Assembly (NCBI GenBank): GCA_016868485.1
Contig: VGGT01000073.1
Coordinates: forward strand, 1-8,166
From: Bacteroidota bacterium
Lineage (GTDB): Bacteria; Bacteroidota; Bacteroidia; UBA7662
Length of the DNA stretch: 8,166 nt
Direction of reading: 5' to 3'
Below, in pieces: positions 1-6,381 of the stretch. How positions within the stretch are numbered: position 1 is the first letter of the stretch; each line of letters starts with the position of its first letter. The notes below the pieces were generated by a model that worked only from the letters and a program-made list of their open reading frames with translations, had not been told where the DNA came from and did not search any database. The translations under genes and the position numbers were made by a program.

Positions 1-830
1 TATACCCACATCATGAACAAGGCAAACCAAGAGAAAAATTGGGTGAAACCCAATTGAAGCATCGCTTTTGGCATACCCGACAATAGGCTGCCGAATGATG
101 GGCGGGCTTCTGAAGGTGCCTCATTTCCCTGATTATTGTAGCGGGCAAACTCGTCAGGCGGATATTCACGCGTACGAAAAGCAGTCCACAGAACGGCCAG
201 TAACAACACACCTCCTCCGAAATAATACGACCAAATGACAGAATCGGCCACTTTAGCCCCATCCTTTGGTGCATTGGAAACACCCATCCAAGTCAAAACG
301 AAGGGCAGGAGAAAACCAACAATGGCTCCCAAATTGATCAGAAAACTCTGTATGCTGTAACCTAAATTTTTTTGTTCATCAGGCAACATATCGCTCACCA
401 GTGAACGGAATGGCTGCATCGTGATATTGAAAGAGGTGTCCATCAAAAGCAACATAAAGGCGCCAAAGAGGAGTGGTGACATCCAATAAGCTACCTGTTC
501 GGCATTGGGCATCAAAAACATCGCAATCATCGATATGACCGCACCGAGCAAAATAAATGGAATCCTACGGCCTACGAGCATTATGGCTAATCCTTGTCCG
601 ACCTTCAATCGCGTCCAGGTGTTATCGCTGCTTAGGCCGATAATGGGTTGCACCACCAAGCCCGCCAAGGGCGCACCCAACCAAAACAAGGGCAATTGAT
701 GGGGATCGGCGCCCAATGCAGAAAATATGCCACTGGTGTTGGCACCTTGTAAACTAAATCCGATCTGAACACCGAGAAAGCCAAAGCTCATATTCCAAAT
801 GTTCCAAAAACTAAGTTTGGGTTTTTGCAT
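1..830 (-). CDS. SLC45-like MFS sugar transporter (3' end cut by window edge)
   Basis: Probable inner-membrane sugar/cation symporter of the major facilitator superfamily, the SLC45-like group that imports sucrose, maltose or maltodextrins. The 276 visible codons start at the ATG at 830 (MQKPKLSFWNIWNMSFGFLG) and cover about TM1 to the start of TM7. Family signatures read here are QPIIG (residues 61-65), SDNTWTRL (68-75), GRRIPFILLGA (87-97), a MQPFRSLVSDM-like segment in TM4 and QFFSWFALF at the end. The TM6-7 loop carries REYPPDEF, typical of the group. The C-terminal half, roughly 150-200 residues, lies outside the window. Odd point: K76-V86 appears to be inserted between the TW and GRR parts of the conserved loop. 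It lies 79 bases after the GH31 gene; this gap (831-909) holds a run of eight A and no convincing terminator or promoter, so co-transcription is likely. Substrate is inferred from the neighbours, not shown by the sequence. Confidence 0.88.
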   Translation of the reverse strand, partial: MQKPKLSFWNIWNMSFGFLGVQIGFSLQGANTSGIFSALGADPHQLPLFWLGAPLAGLVVQPIIGLSSDNTWTRLKVGQGLAIMLVGRRIPFILLGAVISMIAMFLMPNAEQVAYWMSPLLFGAFMLLLMDTSFNITMQPFRSLVSDMLPDEQKNLGYSIQSFLINLGAIVGFLLPFVLTWMGVSNAPKDGAKVADSVIWSYYFGGGVLLLAVLWTAFRTREYPPDEFARYNNQGNEAPSEARPSFGSLLSGMPKAMLQLGFTQFFSWFALFMMWV

Positions 831-909
831 AAGTGAAGGGGATTATAGGCTGATTAGCTGAAAAAAAAGTGAATGATGTACGGCACGAATAAAGCAAATA
901 AAATGCATA

Positions 910-3339
910 TCAATATCGAAATTCAATGGCATCATCCGTCCAAGGAACTTCGACATAAGGCACCTCCCCATGCTGCCATGGAAATGGAGGATCGGGCTGA
1001 CTAAAAGGGTCATACGACCTCAAGGGATCGACAAATCGAATGGTCTCTGAACCAAGCTGAACAGCAGAATCAGAATGCACCATCGGTTGGGCATCAACAA
1101 TGGCGTGGAAATAAACCCTTATATGGGTGTATGGTTGTAAAAAAGTACCAACGGATTGAGATAGAATAATACAGCGATGAATCCCATCGTGCTGGATCGT
1201 TCGGTGTTTCACAGCACCCGTTTCGTGTTCGAACGTGCAGCCATCATCGGTATACCAATGCGTACTGCAGCATTCCGAGCTTCGCCCAAAAACATGCAAT
1301 AACAGAACCTTTTCGGGTAAATCCTCCGTATGTTCCCCGGCCGGGTGCATGGATAAAACCGCCCCAGCACGTACCCAAACCGGTAAAATATCGATGGGTG
1401 TTTCCGCAATATGCTCTGCAGAACCCTGCCAAACACTGCCATCAAAAAGATGCAACCACTGTCCTTCCGGCAGATATACTTTTTGATAGGGATGTGCACA
1501 ACCCAATGCGGCCACCAACAAGTGAGGACCTACCATAAACTGATGGGCCCATTCCGACTCATAAACCCTAAGGTCATGGGGATACGACAGCACAAGACTT
1601 CGCAATACCGGGATTCCTGTGCGTGATGCCTCCTCAAACAGGCTATACCAATACGGCAGGAGCTTGTAGCGCAAACGAATAAAATTCCTGCTGATTTCCT
1701 CCGCCTTTTCGCCATAAGACCAAGGCTCGCTGTCGCGGCTATTGATCATGCTGTGTCCCCGAAACAGCGGTGAAAAAGATCCGATTTGCATCCAACGGAT
1801 AAACAAATCCGGAGCGGCTTCACCCACAAAGCCCCCAATATCCATCCCACAAAAAGACATGCCCGCAAGTCCCATAGAATTTAATAGGCGTACACCCATG
1901 AGCATGTGCTCTTCACTCGCCGTGTTATCGCCCGTCCACACCGCAGCGTAGCGTTGAATACCACTAAATCCCGCTCGGGTAAGGATAAAAGCCCGTTCAT
2001 TGGGCATCGCCTTGCGCACACCTTCTGCGGTCGCTCGGGCCATTTGCATGCCATAAACATTGTGCGCGTCGCGGTGCGAACCTTGTTGCCCTTCCAATTG
2101 AAAAACCAATGCATCGGGAAGATGCTTGCCCCAAGTGGCCGGCTCGTTCATGTCATTCCAATAGCCCGAAATACCGATAGACGTCAGCGATTGAATCTCC
2201 GTTCCCCACCAAGTGCGGGTTTCGGCATGGGTGAAATCCGGAAAATGACAGGTGCCCGGCCAGACGTCGCCCGAGTAGGCGTGCCCATTGGGATAACACA
2301 CGAATACGTCCTTCTCGAGTCCTCTTTGATAAACGGGGTAATTCGAATCAACTTTTACACCGGGGTCAAGAATCACTACGGTACGAAAGTTCATGCCGCG
2401 CAATTGATCCACAAATCCTCGAGGGTCTGGAAAATCACGGGCACTCCAAGTAAAAACCTTGTATTGATCCATATAGTGTATATCGAGATACAATACATCA
2501 CATGGGATCTTCTTATCGCGGAAGGTGGATGCCACAGACAATGCCTCTCGATCGGGATAATAACTGTAGCGGCACTGTTGGTATCCCAGACTCCAACGTG
2601 GAGGGAGCGGTGGAAGACCAGTCAACCGAGTGTATGACTGCAGGACATCAATTGGCGAATCACCCACCATGAAGAACAAATCCAAACCCCCTCGATCATT
2701 TTGTATGCAACTGTGGCGTGCATCCCCAGCACCAAAATCAAAAACAGAGCGTGCATAGGAGTTCAAGAAAAGACCATAGGTTCCACCCGCCAACTTACCC
2801 ATAAAGAAAGGAGTCGACACATACAGCGGATCGGCATCGGTTCCATACATAAACGCATCGGTGTTCCAATGTACCAAGCGCTGCCCCCTGCGCAGGGTGT
2901 ATCCGGTTTTTTCTCCTAAACCTATGTTCAGTTCATCCTTTGGGAGATTGCGGTAATAGTACCATTGATCGCCCATTTTCCCGATCCCTAAATCGTCGGC
3001 ATCGCTCGACAATAAGGTGCCCGATGTATTGAACAACTTGATTGAAATGGGATTGAGATGAACCTCCACGCAAAAAGTTGACGAAGTATAGGCCACCAAT
3101 TCATCGTTCTGAACCCAATTCCCATCAGGCATAGGGGAAACAAAATCGTCGCTTAGGGCATAATCAGCCCCATCCAACCATTCAACACCCCGATCACCTG
3201 CACGCAAACGAAGTAGATCTGGCCCTTGAATGTCAACGATCAACTCAGCCCAATCGGTGGTCAGCTTTACAAGATGTTTTTGAATCTCAATCTGTTTGGC
3301 ACTACCCAAAGGTTGAAAACCCTGTCTCCACTGCCTCAT
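910..3339 (-). CDS. GH31 family alpha-glucosidase, cytoplasmic
   Basis: Retaining exo-acting glycoside hydrolase of family 31, expected to release glucose from the non-reducing ends of maltose and maltodextrins. The protein is 809 residues from the ATG at 3339. The N-terminal beta-sandwich (about 25-230) includes HWNTDAFMYG near 158. The (beta/alpha)8 barrel (about 245-590) holds YLDIHYMD, WNDMNEP with the predicted nucleophile D396, WTGDN with the predicted acid/base D471, FCGMDIGGF and FRGHSMINSRD. Beta domains fill the C-terminus. Length is normal for the family and the key residues are intact. No signal peptide is visible, so a cytoplasmic location is inferred. The start at 3339 is preferred because its ATG overlaps the stop of the upstream GH13 gene (ATGA); an in-frame ATG at 3360 would add seven residues and lengthen the overlap to 25 bases. 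The family is certain; alpha-1,4 specificity rather than alpha-1,6 or alpha-1,3 is inferred from the amylase and transporter neighbours. Confidence 0.95.
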   Translation of the reverse strand: MRQWRQGFQPLGSAKQIEIQKHLVKLTTDWAELIVDIQGPDLLRLRAGDRGVEWLDGADYALSDDFVSPMPDGNWVQNDELVAYTSSTFCVEVHLNPISIKLFNTSGTLLSSDADDLGIGKMGDQWYYYRNLPKDELNIGLGEKTGYTLRRGQRLVHWNTDAFMYGTDADPLYVSTPFFMGKLAGGTYGLFLNSYARSVFDFGAGDARHSCIQNDRGGLDLFFMVGDSPIDVLQSYTRLTGLPPLPPRWSLGYQQCRYSYYPDREALSVASTFRDKKIPCDVLYLDIHYMDQYKVFTWSARDFPDPRGFVDQLRGMNFRTVVILDPGVKVDSNYPVYQRGLEKDVFVCYPNGHAYSGDVWPGTCHFPDFTHAETRTWWGTEIQSLTSIGISGYWNDMNEPATWGKHLPDALVFQLEGQQGSHRDAHNVYGMQMARATAEGVRKAMPNERAFILTRAGFSGIQRYAAVWTGDNTASEEHMLMGVRLLNSMGLAGMSFCGMDIGGFVGEAAPDLFIRWMQIGSFSPLFRGHSMINSRDSEPWSYGEKAEEISRNFIRLRYKLLPYWYSLFEEASRTGIPVLRSLVLSYPHDLRVYESEWAHQFMVGPHLLVAALGCAHPYQKVYLPEGQWLHLFDGSVWQGSAEHIAETPIDILPVWVRAGAVLSMHPAGEHTEDLPEKVLLLHVFGRSSECCSTHWYTDDGCTFEHETGAVKHRTIQHDGIHRCIILSQSVGTFLQPYTHIRVYFHAIVDAQPMVHSDSAVQLGSETIRFVDPLRSYDPFSQPDPPFPWQHGEVPYVEVPWTDDAIEFRY
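3336..3339 (-). other. ATGA stop/start overlap joining GH13 and GH31 genes
   Basis: On the minus strand the TGA stop of the GH13 gene (3338-3336) shares two bases with an ATG in the GH31 frame (3339-3337). This arrangement usually marks translational coupling. No strong Shine-Dalgarno sequence precedes this ATG, so re-initiation by ribosomes ending the GH13 gene is a reasonable inference. It is the main reason for choosing this GH31 start over the upstream ATG at 3360. Confidence 0.7.
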
Positions 3340-4688
3340 GAACCCATTTGAAATACACAACGGGCGTAGGGAGGCAAAGTCACTCGGGTGGGTGCATCAG
3401 CCGGATCAGCTGAGGCTGAAGGCGTCGTGCCCAGCAACAACTTCCATTTGCTGGTAGAAAATTCCGCAGGAAGGTCGATCTCCACAGGCCGATTTCGGAA
3501 ATTCACCAAAACATGAACGGCATCGCCGCCTTGTCCTCTCGAATAACCCACCGCGTCATGGTGATCGGATAACCAAAATCGCAAAACGGTATCTTGAAGA
3601 ACTGCATGATTGCGCAATAATCCCAGAATTTTTGAATATTCAGCGGTTACGCTCCGATTTGCGGTCCAATCGATCGGACTGTGTTCAAACAAATTCATTT
3701 TCGTGGGATGGGCCACTTCTTGTCCGTTATACAACAAGGGTACGGATGGAAGTAAACAGCTGGCTGTGAACGCCGTCAAAGAACCCTCGACACCACCAAA
3801 CAAATTCAAGGGGACATCGTCCCAAGACGTTTGGTCGTGGTTGGTTACGAACCGTAGTATTCGGCCGTTGTTGACCGCCTTGGCGCCCTCCGCTAAAGCG
3901 GTTTGTGAAAACAAAACGGCAGAGGAATCCAGTTTACAAACATCTTTAATCGTTTTGTATAACTCCCAGCCGTAAGAAAAATCGAAACCCGCTTCGTGAA
4001 ATTCTTTCCCCGAGGCTTCAGCAAGCATAATCAAAGGCTTAATCTTTCTGATCTCAGCAATGCTTCTGCGCCAAAAAGTATCGGGCACCATCATCGCCAC
4101 ATCGCATCGGTATCCGTCTATGTTGTATTCCTCGATCCAGAACTTCATCATTCTGATCAATTCATCCTGAAGGGCTGGCTCAGCAAAATTGAGGTCCGCC
4201 ACGTCCGACCAATCGGGCACCGGCGGAATGATGGTGTCGCCCGCATCACGCGTATACCACTCCGGATGCTCCTTAATCCATGGGTGATCCCAAGCTGTGT
4301 GGTTAATCACCAGATCGATGATTAAATACATGCCCCGGGCATGACAAGCCTCAACCAACGCTTTAAAATCCTGCTCCGTTCCAAATTCAGGGTTCACTTT
4401 GTCGTAATCCTGAATGGAATAGGGGGAACCAAAAGTACCTTTCCGTCGTATTTTTCCTACCGGATGAATGGGCATCAACCAAACTGTATTAACCCCCATA
4501 GCCTTTAGCGAGTCGAGTTTCGGCACGATTCCATTAAAAGTGCCTTCTGGCGAAAAATTACGAACATAAATTTCATACATGATCGTTTTCTCCAGTGAAG
4601 GTGCCGGCAAGGGCTCGGCAGGGGGGGTGGTTTTGCATCCCGACAAAACAAATATTGCTGCCAAGGAGAGCATCATAATATTTTTCAT
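3336..4688 (-). CDS. GH13 alpha-amylase family lipoprotein
   Basis: Secreted, lipid-anchored glycoside hydrolase of family 13, acting on starch-like alpha-glucans or maltodextrins. From the ATG at 4688 it is 450 residues. MKNIMMLSLAAIFVLSGC is a textbook lipoprotein signal with lipobox LSGC and C18 as the anchor. The barrel starts near 37 (MYEIYVRNFS). Conserved regions are DLVINH (125-130), GYRCD with nucleophile D196 and R194, MLAE with acid/base E224, and TNHD with D285. A short beta domain ends the protein; no carbohydrate-binding module is seen. Residues after the cysteine (KTTPPAE) lack the acidic pair of the usual Bacteroidota surface-export signal, so a periplasm-facing anchor is more likely than a SusG-like surface position (inference). 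The frame stays open up to 4766, but an upstream start would bury the signal peptide and read through the promoter. It is the first gene of the operon with GH31 and the MFS transporter. Exact product (alpha-amylase, neopullulanase or maltogenic type) cannot be decided. Confidence 0.93.
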   Translation of the reverse strand: MKNIMMLSLAAIFVLSGCKTTPPAEPLPAPSLEKTIMYEIYVRNFSPEGTFNGIVPKLDSLKAMGVNTVWLMPIHPVGKIRRKGTFGSPYSIQDYDKVNPEFGTEQDFKALVEACHARGMYLIIDLVINHTAWDHPWIKEHPEWYTRDAGDTIIPPVPDWSDVADLNFAEPALQDELIRMMKFWIEEYNIDGYRCDVAMMVPDTFWRRSIAEIRKIKPLIMLAEASGKEFHEAGFDFSYGWELYKTIKDVCKLDSSAVLFSQTALAEGAKAVNNGRILRFVTNHDQTSWDDVPLNLFGGVEGSLTAFTASCLLPSVPLLYNGQEVAHPTKMNLFEHSPIDWTANRSVTAEYSKILGLLRNHAVLQDTVLRFWLSDHHDAVGYSRGQGGDAVHVLVNFRNRPVEIDLPAEFSTSKWKLLLGTTPSASADPADAPTRVTLPPYARCVFQMGS

Positions 4689-4706
4689 AGATGTATTTAA
4701 TTCGCT

Positions 4707-4738
4707 CAAAAATAGCCAAGGTGAACAAGATGACCAAA
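4707..4738 (-). promoter_or_regulatory. Bacteroidota-type promoter of the GH13-GH31-MFS operon
   Basis: Read on the minus strand, TTTG (4738-4735) is followed after exactly 20 bases by TATTTTTG (4714-4707). This fits the Bacteroidota consensus of a -33 TTTG (or TTG) and a -7 TAnnTTTG with about 19-21 bases between. Transcription would begin near 4700-4705 and leave a leader of roughly 12-17 bases before the GH13 ATG at 4688. The position, wholly in the 108-base gap after the LuxE-like gene, supports a separate promoter for the sugar operon. Confidence 0.7.
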
Positions 4739-4753
4739 TTGGGCTTATATGAA

Positions 4754-4773
4754 CTCGAGCGGTCACGATCGAG
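4754..4773. promoter_or_regulatory. Candidate operator: imperfect dyad upstream of GH13 promoter
   Basis: The 20-base dyad has the form CTCGA-n-CG-nnnn-CG-n-TCGAG, with 14 of 20 positions symmetric. Its centre is about 27 bases upstream of the predicted -33 element, near -60 from the expected transcription start, a usual place for an activator site. It could instead be a weak hairpin at the end of the LuxE-like transcript, but no T-run follows on the minus strand. The binding protein is unknown and no regulator gene lies in the window. Confidence 0.3.
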
Positions 4774-4796
4774 CCAAAGAAAGCTGTTTAATAGCC

Positions 4797-5837
4797 TTAA
4801 TTAGGCTGATAGAGCAGGTTACAGCCACGCCATTCGCTCTCATCGCGTCGCCCCATGACATAAAAATCGCCATTCAATTCGGTCCAGCCGAGGTCATCTG
4901 TTTTGATAAAACTGCAGCTGTGCACATTAGCGAAGTCTATTATATCTATTGTTCCGGTTTTGCCTTTATCTAGCCGCTGCAACGGATCGTGTAGGTCTTG
5001 GATGCGTATCATCAACCATGGCGGGGGGGTCAACCGCCCATAACCTGTCGCATAGCTCGATGAACTCAATTCCGTCATCCCATATTCTGTATGGATGCAA
5101 TCCGTTTTAAATCCAGTACACAATCGGTCATGAAGCGCCTCCCGTACCCATTCTGGACCGCGACCTTTCATCCCACCGGTTTCCATCACCACATCTTGCG
5201 GCCGCATGGCCATACAATTCAGGGCTGCGAGATCCAATAAGGCAAAGCCCACACCAATCAACATGACCTTTCGGTCGCTGTTGCATGCATTCCTGTATCG
5301 CTCTGCCAAAGAAAGATGATCATACATAAAATAGCCGTTTAAGGGATGACCACTGGCAGACATCAACCCATCCACCATGGTAACCAAGCCTGAATTGCGT
5401 CTTTCGAGGTAGGAAGGCAGGAGCGCGATAAAAATCCAATCGGTACAAGGTCCATAGTGAAATTCAAAAATGCGTCGACTAGCGCGGTGAAATCGCGATA
5501 AAGAGGGCACATAATGCCTACTTGGGATCTGCGTAGTGGTTGCGCTGCTGCTCCAAACTGCTGCACTTTTATAGGGCCAGCTCTTCACCCGGTGGTTTCT
5601 AAACAAAGTAACGGGGAGACAGGGAATTTCATCCACTGTTAAAACTTCTTGCGGGTTGCGCCCCAAAGCGCTTAAATACGCCGAATAAACGGGATTGAAT
5701 TGCGCCTGAAACCGAAAAAGTTCTAGAATATCGATCGACGTTGGCGCTTCGTAGTTTTGGATCAGTTGGTCTAATCGCCTGATGCATGCCAAAGCGTCGG
5801 TCGGAATCTGTGCTGTACCTGTTTTTGTTTCGGGCAT
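4797..5837 (-). CDS. LuxE/PaaK-family acyltransferase-like protein
   Basis: A 346-residue protein resembling the LuxE (acyl-protein synthetase)/PaaK branch of the adenylate-forming superfamily; Bacteroidota carry many such proteins of unassigned substrate. Recognisable segments are IPSRHYV (104-110), LLPSYLERR, LIGVGFALLD, METGGMKG (218-225), TEYGMTELSS (250-259), a late DLG segment and RGCNLL near the C-terminus, where C339 may match the acyl-accepting cysteine of LuxE (inference). Odd point: the nucleotide-binding loop, normally SSGTTG before QIPS, reads SSATTT, losing both glycines. No signal peptide or membrane segment is seen, so it is probably cytoplasmic. Start choice is uncertain: ATG 5837 is listed; TTG 5843 has a GGAGG at ideal spacing; GTG 5852 is also in frame. 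It diverges from the lipoprotein-porQ unit, and its substrate and link to its neighbours are unknown. Confidence 0.8.
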   Translation of the reverse strand: MPETKTGTAQIPTDALACIRRLDQLIQNYEAPTSIDILELFRFQAQFNPVYSAYLSALGRNPQEVLTVDEIPCLPVTLFRNHRVKSWPYKSAAVWSSSATTTQIPSRHYVPSLSRFHRASRRIFEFHYGPCTDWIFIALLPSYLERRNSGLVTMVDGLMSASGHPLNGYFMYDHLSLAERYRNACNSDRKVMLIGVGFALLDLAALNCMAMRPQDVVMETGGMKGRGPEWVREALHDRLCTGFKTDCIHTEYGMTELSSSSYATGYGRLTPPPWLMIRIQDLHDPLQRLDKGKTGTIDIIDFANVHSCSFIKTDDLGWTELNGDFYVMGRRDESEWRGCNLLYQPN

Positions 5838-5851
5838 GCGCAATAATACCA

Positions 5852-5856
5852 CCTCC
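5852..5856 (-). promoter_or_regulatory. GGAGG ribosome binding site candidate for the LuxE-like gene
   Basis: On the minus strand GGAGG (5856-5852) lies 8 bases before an in-frame TTG (5843) and 14 bases before the ATG (5837). If it is used, the spacing favours the TTG start, adding two residues (M-R) to the protein. The GTG at 5852 overlaps the motif and is therefore unlikely. Shine-Dalgarno use is weak in Bacteroidota, so this does not settle the start. Confidence 0.3.
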
Positions 5857-5860
5857 GTTG

Positions 5861-5868
5861 TAGTTTTG
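5861..5868 (+). promoter_or_regulatory. Possible -7 element of the lipoprotein-porQ unit
   Basis: TAGTTTTG is an exact match to the Bacteroidota -7 consensus TAnnTTTG. No TTTG is present 19-21 bases upstream, so only half of the promoter is supported. It ends five bases before the first ATG of the lipoprotein gene, so its transcript would have almost no leader or would begin at or after that ATG. Confidence 0.35.
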
Positions 5869-5873
5869 TGCTT

Positions 5874-6380
5874 ATGGCCAACGATTTAGGCATCTTCGCA
5901 AAATTTTCATTCCCATGCTCCAAGATTTTGAGCAAACTCCTGTGGTCTATGGGCATGATGCTGTCTTTTCAAGCCTGCGACCCGGCAAAGAATTTTGATG
6001 AGGTGCCCTACATTCGCTTGCTTGAAGTCTACCCGAGCCAGTTAAGAGAGGGGGTTGATACACTTTACCTAAAAGTTCATTACGAAGATGGGGATGGAGA
6101 CTTAGGCAAGGCGGTTGGCGATACGGACTTCACCATTACCGATACCCGACAAGGTGCTCCTGTCTTCCCCCCGGTAGTTTATCCTTATGCACTACCGGAT
6201 GTGACACCACCCGGACAAAAAAAGCAGATTTACGGGGAAATCGAGATCAAAGTAGTGCCCACCTATCGTCGACCCGGACTACCCACGGACACGGCTCGAA
6301 TAAGCCTTCGTTTAAGGGATCGGAAAGGCAATTTCTCAAATACGCTTAGTCTCGATCCAATTCCCGTACAAGCGCCATAA
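5874..6380 (+). CDS. Small lipoprotein with DGDGDLG segment, upstream of porQ
   Basis: Predicted envelope lipoprotein of 168 residues from the ATG at 5874. A hydrophobic stretch (about 18-34) ends at FQAC, giving C35 as the probable lipid anchor; the F at -3 and Q at -2 are looser than a textbook lipobox. After the anchor come DPAKNFDEVPYI, then YEDGDGDLG near 70-80, an acidic calcium-site-like segment, and a short beta-rich domain ending in RLRDRKGNFSNT. Small Bacteroidota lipoproteins with this layout are familiar to me but have no function I can name. The N-terminal extension before the hydrophobic core is long; a TTG at 5928 (MSKLLWSMGMM) would give a more normal signal peptide. The gene ends one base before porQ, so joint transcription and a possible role near the type IX secretion attachment complex are inferred. 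Confidence 0.82.
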   Translation: MANDLGIFAKFSFPCSKILSKLLWSMGMMLSFQACDPAKNFDEVPYIRLLEVYPSQLREGVDTLYLKVHYEDGDGDLGKAVGDTDFTITDTRQGAPVFPPVVYPYALPDVTPPGQKKQIYGEIEIKVVPTYRRPGLPTDTARISLRLRDRKGNFSNTLSLDPIPVQAP

Positions 6381-6381
6381 A

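Noticed and set aside
831..909. Gap between GH31 and MFS as a site of terminator or internal promoter
   Set aside because: The T-run on the minus strand has no stable stem before it, and the nearest TAnnTTTG-like sequence has a mismatch in the TA and no supported -33 partner.
1906..2637. Plus-strand open frame of 243 codons inside the GH31 gene
   Set aside because: It lies wholly antisense to strongly conserved GH31 motifs and its translation shows no recognisable domain; it is a shadow of the real gene.
4621..4627. Run of seven G (C on the coding strand) in the GH13 linker, with a similar run at 5023-5029 in the LuxE-like gene, as phase-variation tracts
   Set aside because: Seven bases is short for slippage-based switching, both frames are intact, and proline codons explain the runs.
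4689..4766. Upstream extension of the GH13 frame by 26 codons
   Set aside because: It would place extra residues before a clean lipoprotein signal and overlap the predicted promoter, so the ATG at 4688 is preferred.
4793..4807. AGCCT-TAATT-AGGCT hairpin over the stop codon of the LuxE-like gene, as a terminator
   Set aside because: The stem is only five base pairs and no continuous T-run follows on the minus strand, so it is too weak to call.
4749..4973. Plus-strand open frame of 74 codons across the end of the LuxE-like gene
   Set aside because: It is antisense to the conserved C-terminal coding region, starts inside the candidate dyad and shows no protein features.
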